A DNA stretch of 16,831 bases from JBBIVB01 sp964567515. Its GTDB lineage: Bacteria; Patescibacteriota; Patescibacteriia; Veblenbacterales; UBA10138. Of this stretch, positions 6,492 to 12,851 are shown in pieces; the first letter of the stretch is position 1, and every line of letters starts with the position of its first letter. The translations under genes and the position numbers were made by a program. The stretch is from NCBI GenBank assembly GCA_964567515.1, contig CAZMMW010000013.1, positions 1 to 16,831 of the forward strand. Direction: 5' to 3'. The notes under the pieces are model-generated. The model made no database searches. It was not told the origin of the DNA and was given only the letters and a program-made list of their open reading frames with translations.

Positions 6492-7748
6492 ATGAAAATA
6501 ACTGATTACATTAAAACTGCTTTAAGGCAATTTAGAAGAAATTTGTCACGCTCTTTGTTGACTGGTTTAGGGATTGTTATTGGTATTGCGGCAGTAATTA
6601 TCGTTATTTCGGCCGGACAAGGCATGCGGGGTTTTATTTTGGCGCAGTTTAATTCTTTTGGCACTAATATTTTGCAAGTAGAAACCCGCGTACCTTCTAC
6701 TGGCAGTATTGAAAGCGGACAGAGTCAAATAGCTCAAACAACCGGCACGGTTATTACCACTTTAACTTTGGATGACATGATGGCTATTAGAAAAGCACCT
6801 AATATTCGAACTAACTATGCTGGTTTGTTTGGTCAAGAAGTAATATTGGCGCCTAATGGCAATAAAAAAACCGCTAATATTATGGGGGCTTCCGCCACGG
6901 TATTAGAAATTGATACTTCTAAAGTGTCAAATGGTAGATTTTATACCGAAGAAGATGATTCTGGTTTAAATCGAGTAGTAGTTTTAGGTAGCACCATCGC
7001 TCGTGACCTATTTGGAGATGGCGATCCGGTGGGACAGCGTATTAAAATTAAACAAAGAAATTTTGAAGTGATAGGTGTAATGGAAACGCGAGGGTTTGTC
7101 TTTTTGGATTATGATTCTTTTGTTTATATGCCTGTTAGAACATTACAAAAGCAAGTATTGGGCGTTGATTATGTAAACTTTATATTGAGCCAGTATGAAG
7201 ATAAAGATAAAATAGATGGAACTAAGGCTGATATAGAAGCATTGATGCGTGAACGCCATAACATTGATCCCCAAGATCACGATAAAGATGATTTTGTAGT
7301 ATCAACCAGCGAAGATATAGAAGGCGTCTTAGATACAGTATTGGGCGGATTAACTTTATTGTTAATAGCCTTGGCGGTTATTTCTTTAATCGTTGGGGGG
7401 GTAGGCATTATGAATATAATGTTTGTGTCTGTTTTGGAGCGGACCTTTGAAATTGGTTTAAGAAAAGCTTTAGGGGCTAGACGCAAGCAAATTTTAAGAC
7501 AATTTTTAACTGAAGCAGTGATTATTACTTGTTTGGGAGGAGTTTCCGGCATAATTATTGGTGTAGTGATTTCTTTATTAATTTCTTTTGGCGCAGCCAG
7601 CCAGGGATTTGTTTGGCCGTTTGTCGTGCCATTATATGGCATTGTTTTGGCCGTAGGTTTTTCTACAATTTGTGGTTTGGTATTTGGCCTTTACCCCGCT
7701 CGCCGCGCTGCTAATTTAGATCCGATAGAAGCATTAAGGTACGAGTAG
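6492..7748 (+). CDS. FtsX/MacB-type ABC permease (second copy)
   Basis: This 418-aa paralogue of the preceding gene has the same plan: N-terminal helix (about 22-45), MacB_PCD extracytoplasmic domain with the GRFYTEEDDSGLNRVVVLGS segment, and three C-terminal helices ending in FGLYPARRAANLDPIEALRYE. The coupling loop reads FEIGLRKALGARRKQI. Shared words such as DPVGQRIKI and MRERHNID, also present in altered form in the first copy, show a tandem duplication followed by divergence. Most MacB systems use one permease as a homodimer, so one ATPase gene with two permease genes suggests an obligate heterodimer. The gene closes the operon 20 bp before a strong terminator. Confidence 0.92.
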   Translation: MKITDYIKTALRQFRRNLSRSLLTGLGIVIGIAAVIIVISAGQGMRGFILAQFNSFGTNILQVETRVPSTGSIESGQSQIAQTTGTVITTLTLDDMMAIRKAPNIRTNYAGLFGQEVILAPNGNKKTANIMGASATVLEIDTSKVSNGRFYTEEDDSGLNRVVVLGSTIARDLFGDGDPVGQRIKIKQRNFEVIGVMETRGFVFLDYDSFVYMPVRTLQKQVLGVDYVNFILSQYEDKDKIDGTKADIEALMRERHNIDPQDHDKDDFVVSTSEDIEGVLDTVLGGLTLLLIALAVISLIVGGVGIMNIMFVSVLERTFEIGLRKALGARRKQILRQFLTEAVIITCLGGVSGIIIGVVISLLISFGAASQGFVWPFVVPLYGIVLAVGFSTICGLVFGLYPARRAANLDPIEALRYE

Positions 7749-7768
7749 TAGATCATAAATATATAAAA

Positions 7769-7813
7769 AATCCGTTACCTTATATTAAGGCAACGGATTG
7801 GATAATTTTTTAT
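7769..7813. terminator. Bidirectional intrinsic terminator
   Basis: AATCCGTT (7769-7776) pairs with AACGGATT (7792-7799) and CCTTA (7778-7782) with TAAGG (7786-7790), one mismatch between them and a 3-nt loop. A T run follows on the plus strand (7806-7811) and an A run precedes it (7765-7770), giving a U run on the minus strand too. It ends the efflux operon and the minus-strand gene at 7810-8044. Confidence 0.88.
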
Positions 7814-8044
7814 TTGAGTTGTGATTGGTTGGCGATAGTGGCAAAAAGTATAGTGAGATAGAATATAGCAACAAGTATCACAAATTGTATGAGATTAACT
7901 AGGAAATAATCAAATGGATTAAATTTTTCTTATTTCGTTGTCAGCTATTTGAGTAATAATAATCACTGCAGATATAGCTACACCAATCAGAAACCACAAA
8001 GAAACATAACAAGCGGCAAAAGAACAGATTAGTAAGACTACCAT
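7810..8044 (-). pseudogene. Small membrane protein gene split by a +1 frameshift
   Basis: On the minus strand, ATG 8044 opens a 41-aa peptide (MVVLLICSFAACYVSLWFLI and onward) that stops at 7919. A second frame, +1 relative to the first, is open from 7927 to a stop at 7810-7812 and encodes NPFDYFLVNLIQFVILVAIF and onward, ending ANQSQLK. Deleting one A from the A5 run at 7923-7927 joins them into one 77-aa protein with two transmembrane helices and a polar NEIRK loop, and the product ends just before a canonical terminator. AAAGG lies about 22 nt upstream of the ATG, too far for a good SD. It is either a recent frameshift, a homopolymer sequencing error, a programmed slip on the A run, or two separate tiny genes (7919-8044 and a shorter one starting at GTG 7880). 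The family is not recognised. Confidence 0.5.
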
Positions 8045-8087
8045 AATAGTAAGATCGAAAAAATACCTTTCTTTTTTTATTTAAATG

Positions 8088-8174
8088 TCGCAGAATACTT
8101 CATCCTTTTAAGACTGCGGCACCTTTCTCGCGAAGCGAGCTTTAACAAACTAAATTAATCACCTTTTTGGTGAT
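8088..8174. other. Structured intergenic stretch with three hairpins
   Basis: The spacer upstream of the hrcA promoter holds three successive inverted repeats: GTCGCAG facing CTGCGGC (about 8088-8120, one wobble pair, 20-nt loop), the perfect CTCGCGAAGCGAG (8127-8139), and ATCACC-TTTTT-GGTGAT (8158-8174). No protein longer than about 14 codons fits. It could be a small RNA, a REP-like relic related to the CGAAG/GCGAG repeats elsewhere in the window, or a leader on the minus strand of the small membrane gene. Strand and function are unresolved. Confidence 0.35.
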
Positions 8175-8213
8175 ACGGTGGGCTTTAGATCTCCGAAATT
8201 CATTTTTTACCAC

Positions 8214-8242
8214 TTGACAAGGTTTTAAGACTATTTTAAACT
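8214..8242 (+). promoter_or_regulatory. Sigma70 promoter of the hrcA operon
   Basis: A perfect -35 TTGACA (8214-8219), a 17-bp spacer and TAAACT (8237-8242) predict a start near 8249, inside the CIRCE element that begins 5 bp later than the -10. Confidence 0.78.
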
Positions 8243-8246
8243 GGAG

Positions 8247-8273
8247 TTAGCACTCTCATAGTTAGAGTGCTAA
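8247..8273 (+). promoter_or_regulatory. CIRCE operator, perfect consensus
   Basis: TTAGCACTC (8247-8255), a 9-nt spacer and GAGTGCTAA (8265-8273) match the CIRCE consensus at all 18 arm positions. HrcA binds this site and represses heat-shock operons until misfolded protein titrates its GroE helper. It overlaps the start site and lies 9 nt ahead of hrcA itself, so hrcA is autoregulated. No second CIRCE was seen in front of dnaK or dnaJ. Confidence 0.97.
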
Positions 8274-8282
8274 TGAACAAAT

Positions 8283-8972
8283 ATGCTAGAAACAAGGCAA
8301 AAAGAATTATTAAGCGAACTGGTAAAAAGTTATATCAAGCAGGCTGAACCAGTTGGTTCTAGGGCTTTGGAAAAAAAGCTAAAAGTGTCTTCAGCTACTA
8401 TCCGCCATGAAATGGCTAAATTAGAGCAGGATGGTTATTTATATCAGCCGCATACTTCAGCTGGCAGAATGCCCACTGCTCGGGCATATCAATATTATGT
8501 TGATAATTGTTTACAGCCCCAAGAGCCATCAGAGGGAGAAAAAAAAGCTTTACAAAACTTACAACAGGAATTTCAAAAAAATACTGAACAATTTTTAAAA
8601 AGTTTAGCCAAGTTAATGGCTGAATTTTCTGGACAAGCCGTGGTAGTAGGTTTTTCCAAGAATGATATTTACTATACTGGATTATCAAACTTATTCAGCC
8701 AGCCAGAGTTTGCTCATATTGATATGGTACAATCAATGAGCAGAATTATTGATCATTTGGATGAGGTGATGGAAAAGTTTTATAAACAGTTGCAGGAGTC
8801 GGTGGAAATCCATATTGGCGAACACAACCCTTTTGGCAATGAATGTGCTACTGTTATCACCAGTTACATGTTACCACAAGGCAAAAATATTTTTGGTTTT
8901 TTAGGCCCCTGGCGTATGAATTATGCCGGTAACGTAGGAAGATTAAATTATGTCCGAAGATTTATTAATTAA
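8283..8972 (+). CDS. hrcA: Heat-inducible repressor HrcA, short form
   Basis: HrcA represses CIRCE-controlled chaperone genes. The 229-aa product keeps the winged-helix N-terminus (1-70: ETRQKELLSELVKSYI, PVGSRAL, VSSATIRHEMAKLEQDGYL, PHTSAGRMPT) and the C-terminal dimer/GAF-like end (HIGEHNPFGNECATVITSYM then GFLGPWRMNYA). Well-studied HrcA proteins are about 340 aa, so roughly 110 residues of the middle domain are missing. Since both ends are intact and a CIRCE lies in front, this looks like a compact functional form, not a pseudogene. The ATG comes 9 nt after CIRCE without an SD. Its last 23 nt overlap grpE. Confidence 0.93.
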   Translation: MLETRQKELLSELVKSYIKQAEPVGSRALEKKLKVSSATIRHEMAKLEQDGYLYQPHTSAGRMPTARAYQYYVDNCLQPQEPSEGEKKALQNLQQEFQKNTEQFLKSLAKLMAEFSGQAVVVGFSKNDIYYTGLSNLFSQPEFAHIDMVQSMSRIIDHLDEVMEKFYKQLQESVEIHIGEHNPFGNECATVITSYMLPQGKNIFGFLGPWRMNYAGNVGRLNYVRRFIN

Positions 8973-9462
8973 ACAAACTGATAATAAAACAGAGAGCGAA
9001 GTAGATTTTAAAGTATCAGCAGAGGTTAATTATCAAAAACAGGCCGAAGAGTATTTAGCTTTAGCTAAGCGCGCCCGGGCTGATTATCAGAATTTAAAAA
9101 AAGAAACAGAGCAGAAATTGGCTAGTTTGGCGCTTTATGCCAGTAAAGAAATTTTATTAGAACTGCTGCCTTTAGTTGATCATTTTAAACATGCCTTTAA
9201 AAATTTACCAGCAGGTTTAAAAGGCGAGGAATGGGTAGAAGGCATTAGACATATTCAGTCTAAATTGGAACAAGTCTTGGCTTATTTCGGGGTTAAAGAA
9301 ATGGAGGTAATAAATGAGCAGTTTAATCCGCAATTTCATGAGGCGGTGGGCGAGGTGGCAAGTCAGGATCAGGAACACGGAACTATTGTGGAAGAGATTA
9401 GAACTGGTTTTATGTGGCACGACCAGGTACTGCAAGCCGCTCGTGTTAAAATCGCTAAATAA
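8950..9462 (+). CDS. grpE: Hsp70 nucleotide exchange factor GrpE
   Basis: GrpE releases ADP from DnaK and so resets the Hsp70 cycle in the cytoplasm. The 170-aa protein has an acidic N-terminus, a long N-terminal helix (about 27-65, EEYLALAKRARADYQNLKKE, the GrpE R-A-x-A-D-x-x-N signature in shifted form), a four-helix region (LLELLPLVDHFKHAF), and the beta domain with FNPQFHEAVGEV and VLQAARVKIAK at the end. The start overlaps hrcA by 23 nt, implying coupling. dnaK is not the next gene as in the classical hrcA-grpE-dnaK-dnaJ order; two tiny genes and hsp20 follow instead. Confidence 0.95.
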   Translation: MSEDLLIKQTDNKTESEVDFKVSAEVNYQKQAEEYLALAKRARADYQNLKKETEQKLASLALYASKEILLELLPLVDHFKHAFKNLPAGLKGEEWVEGIRHIQSKLEQVLAYFGVKEMEVINEQFNPQFHEAVGEVASQDQEHGTIVEEIRTGFMWHDQVLQAARVKIAK

Positions 9463-9498
9463 TTTTTAATTTTAAACTTTTAATTTTTAACTTTCATT
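9463..9498 (+). repeat. Low-complexity AT spacer with repeated TTTTTAA/ACTTT words
   Basis: The grpE to zinc-ribbon gap is made of near-repeats of TTTTTAATTTTAAACTTT. A comparable patch of TTCTA words lies at 13267-13311. Nothing else is visible in it. Confidence 0.4.
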
Positions 9499-9618
9499 AT
9501 GGATTACATTTGCCCCGAGTGCGGTTACGCTGATGAGTATCGCGGTCGTTGCCCGCAATGCAATGCACCGTTAGAGCCCATCAATGACGTTAAAGGGGAT
9601 TATGAAGAAGAGGAATAA
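9499..9618 (+). CDS. 39-aa zinc-ribbon protein in the heat-shock operon
   Basis: This very short gene encodes MDYICPECGYADEYRGRCPQ followed by CNAPLEP and an acidic tail. Two CPxC knuckles (Cys5/Cys8 and Cys18/Cys21, spaced 9 residues) form a classical zinc ribbon of the rubredoxin or DNA/RNA-binding type, and the C-terminus ends in four Glu. It sits between grpE and the next small gene in the CIRCE-led transcript, with no SD in front. The acidic tail is against simple nucleic-acid binding; a redox or zinc-sensing partner role is possible but only a guess. Codon composition and the intact motif argue for a real gene. Clear family membership beyond the zinc ribbon is not recognised. Confidence 0.8.
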   Translation: MDYICPECGYADEYRGRCPQCNAPLEPINDVKGDYEEEE

Positions 9619-9703
9619 ATTTTCTTTCCAAGATTTGCTGATTATGTCGGCTGAAATGACTGGCAAATCTTGGACTCTTAAAGGTCGAGAGTCTAAAAAT
9701 TAA
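9602..9703 (+). CDS. 33-aa basic peptide, unknown function
   Basis: The gene starts inside the zinc-ribbon gene (17-nt overlap, different frame) and has a fine SD, AAAGGGG about 3-8 nt upstream of ATG 9602. The product begins MKKRNKFSFQDLLIMSAEMT and ends LKGRESKN, basic and not hydrophobic enough to span a membrane. Overlap with the acidic zinc-ribbon gene suggests a pair made together. It is not recognised. Because it is so short it could be a leader peptide or a spurious frame, but the SD raises the odds. Confidence 0.5.
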   Translation: MKKRNKFSFQDLLIMSAEMTGKSWTLKGRESKN

Positions 9704-9724
9704 AAAAGAAAGGAGTAAATTTTT

Positions 9725-10147
9725 ATGGCAATTGTTCGTTGGTCGCCACTTTTACCAAACACAGATGAATTTGACAAATGGTTTGAAGATTGGCCTAATT
9801 TATCTCACTTGTCAAATTTTGTGCCAGCGTTGGATGTTTACCAAACCAAAGATAATGTGGTAGTGGAAACGCCATTGACTGGTATTGATCCTGATAATGT
9901 TAACATTTCTATTGCCAATGATGTCTTAACTTTGGAGGGTAAATCAGAGAAAAAGAGCGAAGTTGATGAGAAAAATTACTACCGCAAAGAAGTACGCTAT
10001 GGTTCATTTCATCGTTCTGTGGCTTTGCCGGTTTCAGTGGATGGCGATAAAGCTAAAGCTACTTATGAAAAAGGTGTGCTAAAAATTACTATTCCCAAAG
10101 AAGAGCGGGTTAAACCAAAAACGGTTAAAGTGGAAGTAAAAGATTAA
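9725..10147 (+). CDS. hsp20: Hsp20/alpha-crystallin small heat-shock protein
   Basis: Small heat-shock proteins hold unfolding proteins in a refoldable state without ATP. The 140-aa product has an N-terminal arm with many Trp/Phe (FDKWFEDWPNL), an alpha-crystallin domain (about 35-125: VPALDVYQTKDNVVVETPLTG, LTLEGK, YYRKEVRYGSFHRSVALPVSV, ATYEKGVLKITIPK) and a V-x-V C-terminal tail, the assembly motif position. A strong SD (AAAGGAG, 9708-9714) precedes the ATG. It ends the CIRCE-led cluster, so it is probably induced with hrcA and grpE. Confidence 0.96.
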   Translation: MAIVRWSPLLPNTDEFDKWFEDWPNLSHLSNFVPALDVYQTKDNVVVETPLTGIDPDNVNISIANDVLTLEGKSEKKSEVDEKNYYRKEVRYGSFHRSVALPVSVDGDKAKATYEKGVLKITIPKEERVKPKTVKVEVKD

Positions 10148-10155
10148 ACAGGATA

Positions 10156-10176
10156 CCGTCCGCCTTGAGTGGACGG
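10156..10176 (+). terminator. Hairpin after hsp20, weak U tract
   Basis: CCGTCC (10156-10161) pairs with GGACGG (10171-10176). No T run follows, only CCTTAAATA. Its sequence resembles the core GTCCGCC/GGCGGAC palindrome of the dispersed repeat at 13618-13634, so it may be a repeat relic rather than a terminator. Confidence 0.4.
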
Positions 10177-10200
10177 GTCCTTAAATAAAGACTTAATAAT

Positions 10201-10222
10201 GTCATTGCGAGCGAAGTAATCT
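10201..10222 (+). repeat. Dispersed repeat arm GTCATTGCGAGCGAAG
   Basis: The 16-mer GTCATTGCGAGCGAAG followed by TAATCT matches the GTCATTGCGAG...GAAGCAATCT repeat seen twice at 13608-13699 and known as a dispersed intergenic element in several bacterial genomes. This copy appears to hold one unit, without the central palindrome. Confidence 0.6.
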
Positions 10223-10262
10223 CTAATTGAGTTTTTATTTGAGGATTATAAAATCAAAACAA

Positions 10263-10297
10263 AAAGTGTCCTTAAAAATTTTGATTAAGAACACTTT
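10263..10297 (-). terminator. Terminator of the 4-TM protein gene
   Basis: AAAGTGT (10263-10269) pairs with ACACTTT (10291-10297), and CTTAA (10271-10275) with TTAAG (10285-10289), 1 mismatch, 9-nt loop. On the minus strand it is followed by TTTTTGTTTTGATTTT, and it starts about 14 nt after the stop of the minus-strand gene. Confidence 0.8.
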
Positions 10298-10310
10298 AAA
10301 AATTGTTCGG

Positions 10311-10784
10311 TTAGATGGGTTGGTGAGCAGGAGAAGGTTTCAATTGTTTTTTGAGCGCTCTCCATTTCTTCCAGTTGTTGGTAATAGGCAGAAGCATAAT
10401 AGCTATGAAAAGCGCTAATAACGCAAGCAGGTCAATGCCGGTTATTTGCAATCGGTACAGCATAAATACGATGCCGATTAGAAGTATTAACACACCGAGG
10501 AAGATAAAAAAATTCAATCTAGTTTTTCTCATTTCTTTAATATGAGTAAAGTCCAGTTTTATTTCTGATTGACGTTTATCCTTGTAGATTCTGACTGCGT
10601 ATACAATTATACCAATAATTGTTATGGTTGTTAGTATGAAAGGTAATGGATTAAGAGGTAGTGATAGAGAATTAATTGTCCCATAAAGGAAGATTGGTAG
10701 TAAACAGAGACACATTATTAATCCACCTTTGTTCCATCTAATACGATTTCTCGGATCATTTTTATCATTAAGATTAAATTTCAT
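10311..10784 (-). CDS. Four-helix membrane protein, unknown function
   Basis: This 157-aa protein, with likely transmembrane helices at about 21-39, 47-66, 91-110 and 116-134, has polar charged loops and a basic C-terminus (NNWKKWRALKKQLKPS). The start is ATG 10784, since TATAGGAGTT supplies a strong SD 7 nt upstream. The frame is open further back to a TTG at 10862, but that TTG lies inside the -35 box and so cannot be translated from this promoter. It stands alone, divergent from dnaK and convergent with hsp20, behind a strong promoter and in front of a terminator. It is not recognised; a link to envelope stress is only suggested by its place. Confidence 0.8.
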   Translation of the reverse strand: MKFNLNDKNDPRNRIRWNKGGLIMCLCLLPIFLYGTINSLSLPLNPLPFILTTITIIGIIVYAVRIYKDKRQSEIKLDFTHIKEMRKTRLNFFIFLGVLILLIGIVFMLYRLQITGIDLLALLALFIAIMLLPITNNWKKWRALKKQLKPSPAHQPI

Positions 10785-10833
10785 TGTTGAACTCCTATAT
10801 TTGTTTAAAAATTTGTTTATATTATTTGTTTGA

Positions 10834-10862
10834 ATTTTAATCTTATTATTTAATTTTGTCAA
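10834..10862 (-). promoter_or_regulatory. Sigma70 promoter of the 4-TM protein gene
   Basis: On the minus strand, TTGACA (10862-10857), a 17-bp spacer and TAAAAT (10839-10834) give a near-perfect promoter, start near 10827, then a 43-nt leader with an SD. Confidence 0.85.
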
Positions 10863-10884
10863 TAATTAATTATTAATCTATAAA
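10856..10884 (+). promoter_or_regulatory. dnaK promoter sharing its -35 with the divergent gene
   Basis: TTGTCA (10856-10861), a 17-bp spacer and TATAAA (10879-10884) point to a start at about 10889-10891, right at the dnaK ATG. The -35 uses the same 7 bp, TTGTCAA, as the opposite promoter. No CIRCE is present. Confidence 0.65.
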
Positions 10885-10888
10885 ATAT

Positions 10889-12808
10889 ATGTCTAAAATA
10901 CTCGGAATAGACTTAGGCACCACTAATTCTTGCATGGCAGTGATAGAAGGTGGTCAGCCCAAAGTTTTAGAAAATAAAGAAGGCGCGCGTACCACGCCCT
11001 CTATTGTGGCACAAACTAAAAACAGCGAGCGTTTGGTAGGTTTGCTAGCTAAACGCCAGTCCGTTACCAATCCGCATAATACTTTGTATTCCATCAAGCG
11101 TTTGATTGGCCGTCGGTGGAGCGATCCGGAAGTGCAACGCGATTTAAAAATTTTGCCGTTTAAAATAAAACAAGCCGGTGATGGGGTGAAATTAGAAATG
11201 GCTGGCAAAGATTATAGCCCGCAGGAAATTTCTGCCATGGTGCTGCAAAAGATGAAAGCTGACGCGGAAGAACGTTTAGGCGAAAAAATCACCGAAGCTA
11301 TTATTACCGTGCCGGCTTATTTTGATGATTCACAACGGCAGGCCACTAAAGATGCCGGAGAAATTGCTGGCTTAAAAGTAAAACGCATTATTAACGAGCC
11401 AACCGCGGCAGCTTTGGCTTATGGTTTTGATAAGAAAAAAGATCAGAAAATCGCAGTTTATGATTTAGGCGGTGGTACTTTTGATATTTCTATTTTGGAA
11501 GTTTCAAGCGACACTGTAGAGGTTAAATCCACTAACGGTGATACTCACTTGGGTGGTGATGATTTTGACCAACGGCTTATTCATTGGGTGATTGATGAGT
11601 ATAAAAAAGATCAGGGTATAGATTTATCCAAAGATCCTTTAGCGGTGCAGCGTATTAAAGAGGCTGCCGAGAAAGCCAAAATTGAATTATCTACTACTGC
11701 TGAAACCGAGATTAACCAGCCGTTTATCACCTCTGATTCATCCGGCCCTAAACACATGATGATTAAGTTAACTCGGGCTAAGTTAGAGGAAATTGTTGGC
11801 GATTTGGTGGAAAAAACTTTAGAGCCAGTGAAAAAAGCTTTGGCCGACGCCAAGATGACTACCAAAGATTTAGATGAAGTAGTAATGGTTGGCGGTATGA
11901 CCAGAATGCCCTTAGTTTTGCAAACCGTAGAAAAGTTTTTTGGCAAAAAACCAAATGTCAGTGTTAATCCAGATGAAGTGGTAGCGGTTGGCGCAGCTGT
12001 ACAAGCCGGTGTGTTGCAGGGCGAAGTGCGCGACGTGTTGTTGCTTGACGTGACGCCACTTTCTTTAGGTTTGGAAACTTTAGGCAACGTGGCGACTAAA
12101 TTAATTGATCGCAACACTACTATTCCCACATCTAAAACGCAAGTGTTTTCAACAGCAGCTGACGGGCAAACTTCTGTAGAAATTCATGTGTTGCAAGGCG
12201 AGCGTGAATTTGCCCGAGATAATAAAACTTTAGGCAGATTTATCTTAGACGGCATTCCGCCAGCACCACGCGGTATGCCGCAGATTGAAGTGACTTTTGA
12301 TATTGATGCTAATGGTATTTTAAATGTCAAAGCCAAAGATAAAGCAACTTCCAAAGAGCAGCATATTACCATTACTGCCTCCAGTGGTCTTTCTAAAGAT
12401 GAAGTGGAAAAAATGAAAAAAGAAGCTGAGGTTCATGCCACTGAAGATAAAAAGCGCCGTGAATTGGTAGATCTGAAAAATCAGGCTGACAGCGTGGTTT
12501 ATCAAACCGAGAAAATGTTAAAAGAGCAAGGCGATAAAGTACCAGCTGATGTTAAAAAAACAGTTGAGGAAAAATTGGAAGAAGTGAAAAAGGTAAAAGA
12601 CGGTGAAGACGCCGAAGCTATTAAAAAATCTTTGGATGATTTACAACAAGCCGCGATTAAAATCGGCGAGGCGATGTATAAAGGTCAGCAAGGTAGTCCT
12701 TCGGCAAATTCAGGATCTTCGGCAGGATCAGAGCATTCGGGCGAGCAGACAGCGGGTGATAACAAATCTGGTCCAGTTGAGGGCGAAGTGGAGGATGTGA
12801 AGAAATAA
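10889..12808 (+). CDS. dnaK: Hsp70 chaperone DnaK
   Basis: DnaK binds exposed hydrophobic stretches under ATP control with DnaJ and GrpE. The 639-aa product is full length: nucleotide-binding domain with IGIDLGTTNSCMAV at the start, VPAYFDDSQRQATKDAG, NEPTAAALAYG, VYDLGGGTFDISIL and VVMVGGMTRMP, the interdomain linker DVLLLDVTPLSLG, the substrate-binding domain (SVEIHVLQGER, GIPPAPRGMPQIEVTFDID) and a helical lid. The C-terminal Ser/Gly-rich tail ends EVEDVKK, an EEVD-like end typical of bacterial DnaK. Its likely transcript starts at or within a few bases of the ATG, so it may be leaderless. It is separate from grpE and dnaJ and lacks the CIRCE seen at hrcA. Confidence 0.98.
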   Translation: MSKILGIDLGTTNSCMAVIEGGQPKVLENKEGARTTPSIVAQTKNSERLVGLLAKRQSVTNPHNTLYSIKRLIGRRWSDPEVQRDLKILPFKIKQAGDGVKLEMAGKDYSPQEISAMVLQKMKADAEERLGEKITEAIITVPAYFDDSQRQATKDAGEIAGLKVKRIINEPTAAALAYGFDKKKDQKIAVYDLGGGTFDISILEVSSDTVEVKSTNGDTHLGGDDFDQRLIHWVIDEYKKDQGIDLSKDPLAVQRIKEAAEKAKIELSTTAETEINQPFITSDSSGPKHMMIKLTRAKLEEIVGDLVEKTLEPVKKALADAKMTTKDLDEVVMVGGMTRMPLVLQTVEKFFGKKPNVSVNPDEVVAVGAAVQAGVLQGEVRDVLLLDVTPLSLGLETLGNVATKLIDRNTTIPTSKTQVFSTAADGQTSVEIHVLQGEREFARDNKTLGRFILDGIPPAPRGMPQIEVTFDIDANGILNVKAKDKATSKEQHITITASSGLSKDEVEKMKKEAEVHATEDKKRRELVDLKNQADSVVYQTEKMLKEQGDKVPADVKKTVEEKLEEVKKVKDGEDAEAIKKSLDDLQQAAIKIGEAMYKGQQGSPSANSGSSAGSEHSGEQTAGDNKSGPVEGEVEDVKK

Positions 12809-12819
12809 TGATTAATTTA

Positions 12820-12841
12820 GGTGGCGGTTTTTACCGTCGCC
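12820..12841 (+). terminator. Hairpin after dnaK, no U tract
   Basis: GGTGGCGGT (12820-12828) pairs with ACCGTCGCC (12833-12841) using two G-U pairs around a TTTT loop. It lies 10 nt upstream of the next ATG, so it may reduce readthrough or hold the downstream initiation site rather than terminate. Confidence 0.5.
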
Positions 12842-12851
12842 AAAGAATACT

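Noticed and set aside
7277..7642. Minus-strand 121-aa frame
   Set aside because: Mirror of the conserved second permease gene; no start signals.
8283..8972. HrcA as a truncated pseudogene
   Set aside because: Both ends of the family are conserved, the frame is intact and the CIRCE is perfect, so a compact functional form is likelier.
10227..10418. Plus-strand 63-aa frame
   Set aside because: It crosses the terminator hairpin and the 3' end of the minus-strand 4-TM gene, which has a strong promoter, SD and terminator.
10785..10862. 26-residue N-terminal extension of the 4-TM protein from TTG 10862
   Set aside because: The TTG is the first base triplet of the -35 TTGACA, upstream of the transcription start; a good SD stands before ATG 10784.
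11611..12129. Minus-strand 172-aa frame inside dnaK
   Set aside because: Shadow of a highly conserved gene; no known protein motifs.
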